A stretch of DNA of 64,000 bases from DATMER01 sp031390755. Its GTDB lineage: Bacteria; Acidobacteriota; Thermoanaerobaculia; Multivoradales; UBA5704. Of this stretch, positions 39,141 to 46,740 are shown piece by piece. Each line of letters begins with the position of its first letter. The first letter of the stretch is position 1. The DNA is taken from the NCBI GenBank assembly GCA_031390755.1, contig JANMTS010000144.1, positions 1 through 64,000 on the forward strand. The letters run 5' to 3'. Position numbers and translations under genes: made by a program. Under the pieces are notes generated by a model, which saw only the letters and a list, made by a program, of their open reading frames with translations, did no database searches and was not told the origin of the DNA.

Positions 39141-41861
39141 TCAGCCCCGGAATGTCTGGAAGACGCTTTCGTCGAGATCTTCGAGGATCTCCTGGAACCG
39201 GGCCTCACCGAAGAGCTGGACTCCCATTCCCGCCATGTCGAGGGCGGCGAGCGGAGGCTCGAAAAGGTCGTCGAGACGCACGTGCCCGGTGGCAATGCCG
39301 CGGTTCTTGAGGAGGATCAGGTAGTCGGCCTGGCGTGGAGTCAGATTCTGGAGGACGAGCCAGCCGCGGAACGCCTCGTCGAGCTTCTCCTCCCGGCTCT
39401 TCAGCTTCAAGCCGCCCAGAGCCGTCCGGATGAAATCGACCAGCGTGCCGCCGGGATTGCGATAGGCGCGGCGGAGGTTGTCCTCGTTGAAGTAATACTC
39501 CGGCGAATTCAGGCGGGCTGCAAGCTCGGCCTCCTCCTCGGAGGTGAGAGGCTGATCCTCCTTGAGGCGGCGGAGCAGGTGGTCCTGCCGGGACTGGGAG
39601 CGGATCGTCTTTTCCCAATGACTGATGTAGTCCGACTTCTCGAAACGCTCGCCAAGGGGGCCGACCTCCACATAGCTCACCGCTTCCAACCACTCGTCTT
39701 CCAACTCCAGCTCGATTGGAGGGACGAACGGCCTGCGTTCACCGTTTTCCCCTGGCTCTGTCGAAAGCCGGTCGCCGCCCTGCGCCAGGAGACCCCGTTC
39801 CTCGAAGTACTGACGATTACGAAAGAAGTCGTAGACCACGTATCGCCGCTTGCCGATGTGGGGAGCGGTGCGTGTACCGCGGCCGAGCATCTGCTGATAG
39901 AGGATGGGGCTGCGCACCCGGCGGCAGAGCGCGAGGTGGAGAATCTCGCGGCAGTTGAAACCGGTGTCGAGCATGCCAACGCTGACCGCGATCATGGGGT
40001 AGCGTTCGCGCTGAAATTTTCGGATCAGAGAGTCGGCGTCGGGCAGGTCCGACGTGATCGCAGCTGCGTATTGGCCCTTGAGGTCGGGGTGGAGCTCGTT
40101 GAGGTACTGGGCGAGCCGGGCCGCGTGATGCTTGGTGATGGCGAAGACGATGGTCTTGCCGGGACCGTGCTTCTGGCCGGGAGCGGACTCCTGGTAATTC
40201 TCCCAGGCGAGGCGGTCCAGCTCTTCGACCATCAGCCGGTTGGTCGCCTCGTTCGTCCACTGTCTTTCGAAGGCGAGCGGGTCGTAGTGCTCCTCCTCGA
40301 CATCCGCTCCCGCAGCCAGGATCTCGGTGATGCCGGCCGCGAAGCGGGCTGGCACGAGGTAGTCATGCTCGACCGCTTCTTTCATGGAGTAGGAAAAGTC
40401 GGGCAGGCCCGGCTTGCACTGGTAGAAGCGGAAGGTGTTGCGCTCGATGAAATTGGCCGGCGTGGCGGTAAGGCCGATATGCAGCGCTTCGAAGCGGACG
40501 AGAGCGGACTGCCAGGCGCCATAGATGGAACGATGACTTTCATCCATCACGACGACATCGAAATAGCCGGCCGTATAGTCCGATACGCGGCCGATCATCG
40601 TCTGGAGAAGGCAGACCGTGATCTGCTTCTCCTGTTGGTCCATGCCCGGCTTGAGCCAATAGCTGCTGTACTCACCGAGGAGATCCTGAATCGCGTCGAG
40701 AGCCTGCTTGGCGAGCTGCTCGCGGTCGACGAGGAACAGCACCCGTTCCGCCCAACCCGCTCGGAGAAGCCGGGCGAGGTAGAGGCAGATCAAATCGGTC
40801 TTGCCGGTTCCCGTGGGAAGCTCGATCAGGAATCGCCGTTTACCAAGCTCGAAAGCCTGGTCCATGGCCCGCATGGCTTCGCGCTGATAGGAGCGAACCT
40901 CCCGGGTTTCGCCCTGGCGCACGTAATGCTCGGGGATCTCCTGGGTGGCGAGAGGCCGCCGGGACTCTCGCATCTCCAGCAAACGTTCCAGGTCGCGCCG
41001 CGAAAAGATGGACGCCACCGGCCGCGCGTCATCGTTCTGATAGTCCCAGAAGTAGATCAGGTCGCCATTGGTGAGGAAGATGAACGGCGCACCGAGCTGC
41101 TGGGCGTAGGGGAGCGCCTGGTGTTTGGCCACATACGGATGAATGGCTGTGCGCTTCGCCTCGATGACGGCCAGCGGGCGGCCGTTCCTGCCATAGAGGA
41201 CGTAGTCGGCCCGTCCGGGTGACGGAGGCTCCTCATCGGCAGGAACGTCGAGAACGCTGACCAACTCTCCCACGACCCGGAGCTCCCCTTCGGAGCCACT
41301 CCGGAAGACCAGATCCCGGTAGGAGGGATCGGGGTTGAGAGGCTTCAGGCGGATTTCCTGATGCACCCAGCCGTCCTCGGCGGAAGAGGCCTTGCGGCTC
41401 TCATACTTCTTGACGGAGAACTCTCCACCGAGAGCCGGGTCCACTGTGCCCCGCTGCCAGACGAGGACCAGCTTGTCTTGCCGGCTGCCGCCCCGCTCGG
41501 TCTGGAAGAGACAATAGGAGCCGTCCGGGATGCGCGGCTCCATGGACTTGCCTTCGATCCGGACGATGAAATGGTCCCGTGTGAGGCGGATGGAAGAGGG
41601 GACCGGGAGCCAGCCAAGCTCATCCAGGCGCGTCCCCACCTCGCGATCGGGACCGAAGGCTCCCGCCGCTGCCGTAAGGTCATAGACCGGGGCATGCTGG
41701 ATGAAAGGCTGAGCCGCGGAACGGTCGACGAGGCCTTGACGATGCGGGGGAACCGGCACCTCGATACCCACATCAAGCTGGTCGACCGGATCCCATCCGG
41801 CCTGCCGCAGCAGCTCATCAATGACCAGTCGGGCGTCGGCTTCGGTGTCGTAAGAAGGCAT
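39141..41861 (-). CDS. hsdR: Type I restriction endonuclease HsdR with an inserted S24 (LexA/UmuD-like) peptidase domain
   Basis: A 906-aa motor-nuclease subunit. Residues 1-35 (YDTEADARLVIDELLRQAGW) are the HsdR N-terminus. Residues 216-240 (GRADYVLYGRNGRPLAVIEA) hold the nuclease Asp219 and Glu234-x-Lys236. The helicase follows (ELPTGTGKTDLICLYLARLL; VVMDESHRSIYGAW; MLGRGTRTAPHIGKRR). Between the two nuclease parts, residues about 55-204 are an S24 domain. It shows PVYDLTAAAGAFG with an Ala66-Gly67 pair, HFIVRIEGKSMEPRIPDGSY with Ser106 in KSMEP, and GGEFSVKKYESRK with Lys151 or Lys152. These match the cleavage site, nucleophile and general base of LexA/UmuD proteins. It is the first gene of the operon. 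The R-subunit identity is certain; self-cleavage is inference. Confidence 0.93.
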   Translation of the reverse strand: MPSYDTEADARLVIDELLRQAGWDPVDQLDVGIEVPVPPHRQGLVDRSAAQPFIQHAPVYDLTAAAGAFGPDREVGTRLDELGWLPVPSSIRLTRDHFIVRIEGKSMEPRIPDGSYCLFQTERGGSRQDKLVLVWQRGTVDPALGGEFSVKKYESRKASSAEDGWVHQEIRLKPLNPDPSYRDLVFRSGSEGELRVVGELVSVLDVPADEEPPSPGRADYVLYGRNGRPLAVIEAKRTAIHPYVAKHQALPYAQQLGAPFIFLTNGDLIYFWDYQNDDARPVASIFSRRDLERLLEMRESRRPLATQEIPEHYVRQGETREVRSYQREAMRAMDQAFELGKRRFLIELPTGTGKTDLICLYLARLLRAGWAERVLFLVDREQLAKQALDAIQDLLGEYSSYWLKPGMDQQEKQITVCLLQTMIGRVSDYTAGYFDVVVMDESHRSIYGAWQSALVRFEALHIGLTATPANFIERNTFRFYQCKPGLPDFSYSMKEAVEHDYLVPARFAAGITEILAAGADVEEEHYDPLAFERQWTNEATNRLMVEELDRLAWENYQESAPGQKHGPGKTIVFAITKHHAARLAQYLNELHPDLKGQYAAAITSDLPDADSLIRKFQRERYPMIAVSVGMLDTGFNCREILHLALCRRVRSPILYQQMLGRGTRTAPHIGKRRYVVYDFFRNRQYFEERGLLAQGGDRLSTEPGENGERRPFVPPIELELEDEWLEAVSYVEVGPLGERFEKSDYISHWEKTIRSQSRQDHLLRRLKEDQPLTSEEEAELAARLNSPEYYFNEDNLRRAYRNPGGTLVDFIRTALGGLKLKSREEKLDEAFRGWLVLQNLTPRQADYLILLKNRGIATGHVRLDDLFEPPLAALDMAGMGVQLFGEARFQEILEDLDESVFQTFRG

Positions 41862-41962
41862 GACTTGAGAGCAGGCAGATCATACCATTGAAGCCTTCGG
41901 TCAATCTTGAGCATGGCTTGGGGTTCTAAGTTCATGGCCTCGTGTTTCGGGTTTGAGGAAGA

Positions 41963-41968
41963 ATTATA
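41963..41968 (-). promoter_or_regulatory. Possible -10 element of the R-M operon
   Basis: Read leftward, TATAAT occurs at 41968-41963, about 100 bases before the hsdR ATG, inside the relatively AT-rich 170-base divergent gap. No strong -35 is present. Between it and hsdR lies TTGAAGCCTTCGGTCAA (41908-41924), weakly symmetric and a conceivable repressor site. Confidence 0.3.
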
Positions 41969-42031
41969 TCTCATGGCCGCGCCGCTGTGTGGACTCCCGC
42001 TGCGCGCGGTCAGCCCTATACACTGAGGCGC

Positions 42032-42886
42032 ATGTGCCCGCCCGATCTCGCCTGCATCGTTCTCGCCGTGGGAAATCCGCCGGAGCTGATCGGCGCCGTC
42101 CGATCGATCGTGGCGCAGGGCGAGCCCGTCGAGCTGGTCGTGGTCAACTCGGGAGGAGGCGGCGCGGCGGCGGCTCTGTCCGGCCTGGATGTCCGCGTCG
42201 TGGAGACCGCGGAGCGGCTGCTTCCCGGCGCGGCACGCAACCGGGGGATCTCCGCGAGCCGGGCTCCGTTCGTGGCGTTCCTGGCGGCGGATTGCCGGGC
42301 CGAGCCGGGATGGATCGCCGCCCGGCTGCGCGCTCACCGGTCGGGCGCCGAGGCCGTGGCGAGCGCGGTGACCAATCCGTACCGGCGCAACCTGGCGGCG
42401 TGGGCGTCCTATGTGGTGCTCTTCTCGCGCCGCATGCCGGGGGCGCCTCCCGCCGAGGCCCTGCGCTACGGCGTCTCCTACTCCCGTGCGCTGTTCGACC
42501 GCTTCGGGACGTTCCGCGAAGACCTCCGCGGCGGTGAGGACACCGAATTCCATCAGCGGTTTGCAGGCGAAATCCCGATCCTCTGGGAACCGGCCGTCCG
42601 CACCGCGCACCGTCACCCTCTGAGCGTGTGGAAGCTGCTCTCCGATCAGTACCGCCGGGGCGCGCGCAGCGCCTCGATGTGGGGGCGGCTCCAGGGGCCG
42701 AGGCCGCGGGAGGTGGCGGCGAACGCGATCCGCCGGACCCCTGCCGACTTCGGGCGCGCCTGGCGCAGTGCCGAAGCCGGGGAGAGACGGTGGATCGCGG
42801 CGGCGAGCCTTCTCCTGCCCGCGGCCGTCGCGGCCTATGCGCTGGGCGCTCTGCTCGGACGAAGCGGCTTGGGAGAAACGCCTTGA
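42032..42886 (+). CDS. Family 2 glycosyltransferase
   Basis: A 284-aa GT-A-type enzyme. N-terminal DLACIVLAVGNPPELIGAVR and VELVVVNSGGGGA form the nucleotide-binding start. LPGAARNRGISASRAPFVAF leads to the metal site FLAADCRAEPGW. RGGEDTEFHQRFAG is the acceptor-side ED motif. The C-terminal part ends in a hydrophobic segment (AAASLLLPAAVAAYALGALL), probably a membrane anchor. Donor and acceptor cannot be predicted. ATG 42032 is preferred over an upstream GTG. Its stop overlaps the TTG of the next gene. Confidence 0.82.
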   Translation: MCPPDLACIVLAVGNPPELIGAVRSIVAQGEPVELVVVNSGGGGAAAALSGLDVRVVETAERLLPGAARNRGISASRAPFVAFLAADCRAEPGWIAARLRAHRSGAEAVASAVTNPYRRNLAAWASYVVLFSRRMPGAPPAEALRYGVSYSRALFDRFGTFREDLRGGEDTEFHQRFAGEIPILWEPAVRTAHRHPLSVWKLLSDQYRRGARSASMWGRLQGPRPREVAANAIRRTPADFGRAWRSAEAGERRWIAAASLLLPAAVAAYALGALLGRSGLGETP

Positions 42887-43656
42887 AGTGGTGGCCGTTC
42901 CGCCGGACCCGAAAGAGCCCTCGGCTGCTCGCGCTGCTTGGGTTCCGCAATGAGATGGCCTGGCTGCCGGACTACTTCGAGAGCGTCCGGCCGCTGGTCG
43001 ACGGCATTGTGGCGCTGGACGACGGATCGACCGACGGCTCGGGCGATTTCGTGGAGGCGCAGCCCGAGGTGCTGGAGCTGAGCCGCCTGCCGCCGCGCAA
43101 GGACCATCAGTGGGACGACGGCCTGAACCATCGCCGGCTGATCGAGGCGGCGTGGCAGCATCAGCCCGACTGGCTGCTCGGTCTCGACGCCGACGAGCGG
43201 CTCGAAGCGGGCTTCCGGGAGCGCGCCGACGAGGTGATCGCGCGGGCCGGGAAGCTCCGCGCCTTCCGGCTCCACGTGCGTGAGGTCTGGGACGATCCGC
43301 TGAGCTTCCGGGTGGACGGCGTGTGGGGCACGAAGAGCTCCGCACGGCTGTTCGAGGCGCGGCGCGACCATGAGTTCGACATGCGGCGCTTCCACGGCTA
43401 CTGGGCGCCCTTGAATAGCCAGGTCGACGGCGGCTTTCCCCTGGCCGACCTCATCCTCTATCACCTGCGGATGATGAGACCCGAGGACCGGGAAGCGCGG
43501 CGGGCCCGCTACGAGGCGCTCGATCCCGAAAGCGAGTTCCAGTCGATCGGCTATGCCTACATGACCGATCCGGAAGGGCTCCGCCTCGCCCGGGCCCCCG
43601 CCGGCCGCGAGTACCGGCCGCTTCCGGGGCCTTCTAAAGAACGTCCTGGCGCCTGA
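42883..43656 (+). CDS. Glycosyltransferase family 2-like protein
   Basis: A 257-aa GT-A fold protein with FRNEMAWLPDYFESVRPLVD, IVALDDGSTDGSGD and LLGLDADERLEAGF (the DxD-type metal site), as in family 2 transferases that act on cell-surface glycans. The start is placed at TTG 42883, four bases overlapping the previous stop, because no ATG is available before the first strand. The 3' end overlaps the convergent GT4 gene by 23 bases. Confidence 0.75.
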   Translation: MKWWPFRRTRKSPRLLALLGFRNEMAWLPDYFESVRPLVDGIVALDDGSTDGSGDFVEAQPEVLELSRLPPRKDHQWDDGLNHRRLIEAAWQHQPDWLLGLDADERLEAGFRERADEVIARAGKLRAFRLHVREVWDDPLSFRVDGVWGTKSSARLFEARRDHEFDMRRFHGYWAPLNSQVDGGFPLADLILYHLRMMRPEDREARRARYEALDPESEFQSIGYAYMTDPEGLRLARAPAGREYRPLPGPSKERPGA

Positions 43657-44842
43657 TCCGCCGGTAGATCGACACCAGCGGGCTCCAGGCGATCAGCTTC
43701 GCGCGCAGCCGCGAGAACGGAGAGCGCTCCAGCGTCTCCAGCGCCTGCGCCGTCTCCGTCAGCTCCCAGCGGTTCCGGTCGAGGGCATCCCGCGCATCCT
43801 GAAGCGCCGCCTCCGTCCGGTCGAACGTGGGGCCGAGCCAGGCGAGATACCGCGCTGCGGCCTCCAGGCAGGCGCGCCGATGCTCTTCGGTGCCGAGATC
43901 GGAGCCCGCGGCGATCACCCGTCGGTATTCGGAGACCAGGGCCTCGACCACCTCCCGCCGGTCGGCCTCGCGCCGCACCCGCTCCTGCACGCGCGCCGCG
44001 GCCTCGGGGCTGTAGCGGTCGATTTCCGCGCCGAGCCGGTCCGCGTCCACGGGCGGGCGCAGCGTGCCCATCCCGAAGTTGAGACCGCGCAGGGAGTCGA
44101 AGTTGTCCGGCGTCACCAGGCTGCCGCAGCCCTCGATGTCGCAGAGCACCACGGCCGCGCCGGTGGCCATGGCCTCCAGGGCGGAGCGCCCGCGCGCAAA
44201 CACGAGGTCGAACCCCGGCAGCAGGCGCTCGGGATGGGCCTCTTCGCGGTCGACGGCGCGGCCGATCGCGGTCAGCTCGATCCCGCGCCGCGCGCAGGCC
44301 CGCTCGACCTCCGGCAGGAACGTGTGCCGTCCCCCATGGTTGCTGAACAGCAGCGCCCGCCGGGGCTTCGCGGGGAGCGGGTCCGGCCGGGGACGGAAGC
44401 GGTCCAGGTCCACGAAGTTGGGCAGGATCGTGACCCGGTCGTCCGGGATGCCGTGCTCCAGCACGAGGCGGTCGCGGCGCAGGGAATCGACGGCCACGTA
44501 GCGCAGGAGGGACGGGAAGCGCGGCGGCGCCTCCTGCCAGGGGAGCCAGCCGTGGCAGACGAAGAGCGCCGGCACCTGCGGGAAGCGGAGCATGGCCTCC
44601 ATCGCCTCGCGGTGATGCTGGCCGTGGATCACGTCCGGAGCGCTGCCGAGGCGGTCGAGGTCGTCGATCACCGCCACGCCGCGCGAGCGCATCTCCTCGG
44701 CCACGACCCCGGGCCGGGGAGAGAACACGACCGGAGAATGGCCGAGCTCCCGCAGCGTCTCGGCGACGTCGCGCGTGTAGAGCTGACTGCCGGATCGAAG
44801 GCCGAGCTCGTAACAGGTGAGGAGGACGCGGAGCGGCTGCAT
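43634..44842 (-). CDS. Family 4-like glycosyltransferase
   Basis: A 402-aa GT-B enzyme. The N-terminal domain starts PLRVLLTCYELGLRSGSQLY (Gly-rich acceptor loop) and includes PDVIHGQHHREAM and VCHGWLPWQ. The donor domain has VTILPNFVDLDRFRP, FSNHGGRHTFLPEV and the late LVFARGRSALEAMATGAAVV, where an E-x7-E motif would be expected; only part of it is clear. The C-terminal 60 residues are a helical, coiled-coil-like tail. It is convergent with the two GT2 genes, so the three probably serve one surface-glycan locus. Confidence 0.8.
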   Translation of the reverse strand: MQPLRVLLTCYELGLRSGSQLYTRDVAETLRELGHSPVVFSPRPGVVAEEMRSRGVAVIDDLDRLGSAPDVIHGQHHREAMEAMLRFPQVPALFVCHGWLPWQEAPPRFPSLLRYVAVDSLRRDRLVLEHGIPDDRVTILPNFVDLDRFRPRPDPLPAKPRRALLFSNHGGRHTFLPEVERACARRGIELTAIGRAVDREEAHPERLLPGFDLVFARGRSALEAMATGAAVVLCDIEGCGSLVTPDNFDSLRGLNFGMGTLRPPVDADRLGAEIDRYSPEAAARVQERVRREADRREVVEALVSEYRRVIAAGSDLGTEEHRRACLEAAARYLAWLGPTFDRTEAALQDARDALDRNRWELTETAQALETLERSPFSRLRAKLIAWSPLVSIYRRIRRQDVL

Positions 44843-44913
44843 CGTGCTTCGGCGCGGAGCTTATACCAGCGCCGAGGCCAGGGCTCCTCCGTCGAGCCTC
44901 TCCGAGGCCCAAG

Positions 44914-45291
44914 CTGCAACAAACAAGCTCAAGTCGCAACAAACAAGCCTTCCCGGCCGTCCGGAGAACCTACCGTGTCGCGAAGTCAGTCTTCCCTGTT
45001 GCAAGGCAAGGTTGAATTGCAACAAACAAGCCCAACCTGCAACGAATAAGTTTTCCCGATAAGCGGGAGAGCTTATTTGTTGCAGGTCAACCGTTCCTGT
45101 TGCGAAGGAGAGTTTCCCTATTGCAGCTGAAACCTTCCCTGTTGCAAGTCAACCTTGAAAGTTGCAAGTGAAGGTCACTTTGCAACAAGGGATGGTTTCC
45201 CGGAGCTGCGGAAAGCTTTTTTGTTGCAGGTTGAAGGCGATGCGGGTCTCGAAAACCCGCCGAGGGGCCGATTCCGGGAGAATGTTGCAAC
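44914..45291. repeat. Array of GTTGCAA/TTGCAAC motifs arranged around a long hairpin
   Basis: Thirteen copies of GCAAC or its complement GTTGC occur in this gap, many 20-21 bases apart (44916 and 44936; then 45079, 45099, 45120, 45141, 45161, 45180). Left copies read GCAACAAACAAGC. Right copies read GTTGCAAG in the opposite sense, so the array is inverted about the hairpin at 45035-45087. A second hairpin pairs TGCAACAA (45181-45188) with TTGTTGCA (45221-45228), with TTTCC/GGAAA inside. No gene is seen here. Confidence 0.75.
45035..45087. repeat. 53-base hairpin at the centre of the GCAAC array
   Basis: ACCTGCAACGAATAAG (45035-45050) pairs with CTTATTTGTTGCAGGT (45072-45087) over 16 positions with one G-T pair. 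Inside it TCCCG (45054-45058) pairs with CGGGA (45064-45068). Confidence 0.7.
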
Positions 45292-45393
45292 TTGAACCCG
45301 CCGCTCTAACTCTCCGTCACCACGAAACCTGAATCCTCGGCGCGCCGCCGGGAAGGCGCCGCCCCCCTCCGGGGACTTGAGGAGGATTGGGTG

Positions 45394-45443
45394 GTGTAGA
45401 CCCGGGGTCGCCGCGCCTCCGGCGCTCTGGCCCCGGGCTACAC
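45394..45443. repeat. Imperfect inverted repeat near the Rpn gene
   Basis: GTGTAG-A-CCCGGGG (45394-45407) faces CCCCGGGCTACAC (45431-45443) with one bulged A; the palindrome CCTCCGGAGG follows at 45454-45463. The form is like dispersed intergenic palindromes of GC-rich genomes. Together with the hairpin at 45490 it fills the gap between the GCAAC array and the Rpn gene. Confidence 0.5.
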
Positions 45444-45489
45444 TCTGCCGCCTCCTCCGGAGGCTCGGTATCGGGGTGACGGCGCCCCG

Positions 45490-45522
45490 CCGACGGTTTT
45501 CAGGAATCCAACAAACCGTCGG
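45490..45522 (-). terminator. Probable terminator of the Rpn-family gene
   Basis: CCGACGGTTT (45490-45499) and AAACCGTCGG (45513-45522) form a perfect 10-bp stem with a 13-base loop, starting 14 bases after the stop of the leftward Rpn gene. Confidence 0.55.
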
Positions 45523-45535
45523 TCGGCGGTAGCTT

Positions 45536-46516
45536 CTAGGACCGGGCTTTGGCTGGAGGCTTTGACCGCTTGGCCTGCCGTTCGAGATCGGCAATGGATC
45601 CGGCAGCGAGGAGCTGGTTCCCGAGTGTCTTGAGCGCCGCGAAATCGCGGGTCGTCTCCACCTGCCGGCGAACCTTGGCGGGCACGGAGCCGAAGCGCAT
45701 CCTGACCTGGGAGAGAAGGAAATCTTGAAATTCGCTGACACCCTCCTGAAGACCTTCCTTCTTCCACTCCCGGGTCCATTCCATGACTCGTTCTGCGAGC
45801 ATCGTCCGTACCTCCTCAAGACTGCTGGCTTCGGCCAGATCCATTCCCGGGAACTTCGCGGGTAGCAGCACCCGGGTCAACCAGGTGTAGACCGACGCCT
45901 GGAGCCCTTCGTCCATCTCCGGACCGGCCGCCATTCGGCCAACCTGCTGCCTGAAGTCTTCCAGATCGCGGCTCTTTTCCAACCGGAAGAGGGCCGCCGC
46001 GACATTGCGCTCCGCCTCCAGCTCCATGTCCGGGATCTGGGTCTCGTCCAGGAGGGCGTAGCGCAGGCGAGGCCGATAGGAATCCAGGCCTCCGGGGACG
46101 GTCTCGATCAGATCGGCCACGTCCAGGGCGGCCTTCCAGGGCCTGCGACCATTGTACAGAACCAGGAGGAAGACCGGAGGCAGCTTGCCGGAGGGCGCGA
46201 AGGCCTTCTGCTTGACCAGATCCTGGTAGAGCAGTCCAAGGTAGGTCATGACGCGGACCGCCATGAAGGGCTCCACCTTCGACTGGAACTCCATCAGAAT
46301 GTAGACGTAGAGGGACCGGCCCTGCCAGCGGACCTTCCAGAGCATGTCGCTCTCCCGCTGCCTCAGGTCGTCGGTGACGTACGAGCCCTCGACGCGTTCG
46401 AGGGAATCGAAGTCGATCTCCCGGACCCAGTCCTCCTTGACGAAGCCGCGCAGGACATCCGCCACGACCGAGGCGTGGGAAAAGAGAAGCTTGTAGCCGG
46501 TGTCGTGCTTCGCCAT
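45536..46516 (-). CDS. Rpn-family recombination-promoting nuclease / putative transposase
   Basis: A 326-aa protein starting MAKHDTGYKLLFSHASVVAD, the signature start of the Rpn (Transposase_31-like) family of PD-(D/E)xK nucleases. Catalytic residues are visible as RESDMLWKV followed by YVYILMEFQSKV (Asp ... Glu-x-Gln). The long C-terminal region, with VMEWTREWKKEGLQEGVSEF and LLSQVRMRFG, resembles the DUF4351-like tail of these proteins. In E. coli, RpnA-type proteins promote RecA-independent recombination; whether this one moves DNA is unknown. Inverted repeats lie just downstream. Confidence 0.85.
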   Translation of the reverse strand: MAKHDTGYKLLFSHASVVADVLRGFVKEDWVREIDFDSLERVEGSYVTDDLRQRESDMLWKVRWQGRSLYVYILMEFQSKVEPFMAVRVMTYLGLLYQDLVKQKAFAPSGKLPPVFLLVLYNGRRPWKAALDVADLIETVPGGLDSYRPRLRYALLDETQIPDMELEAERNVAAALFRLEKSRDLEDFRQQVGRMAAGPEMDEGLQASVYTWLTRVLLPAKFPGMDLAEASSLEEVRTMLAERVMEWTREWKKEGLQEGVSEFQDFLLSQVRMRFGSVPAKVRRQVETTRDFAALKTLGNQLLAAGSIADLERQAKRSKPPAKARS

Positions 46517-46740
46517 CCGCTCTCCCGCATCGACGACATGTCAGGGAGGGTGGAGGATATCACTGGACGCGACAGGCTGGGCGGCGGCACGGCGGGTTCC
46601 CATGCAGGCCGTTCTATGGATCTCCTCGCGCGTGCTAGCATTTTGCCCGCCCGGATGCTTGAAGCGGCAGCTCTCCGTTTGGACGAATCTGTTCGCGATG
46701 GCTTTTGTTGTCTTGGTTGACGTCCGAGGGGGAATGCGCC
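46517..46740. other. Divergent gap before the NRPS operon
   Basis: This 224-base gap separates the leftward Rpn gene from the rightward NRPS operon. GAGGGGGA, ending nine bases before ATG 46741, serves as ribosome binding site. No good promoter pair or operator symmetry could be picked out by eye. Confidence 0.4.

Noticed and set aside
41250..41699. Separate phage-type S24 repressor gene overlapping hsdR
   Set aside because: The S24 segment has no start, stop or HTH of its own and continues in frame into the HsdR nuclease and helicase.
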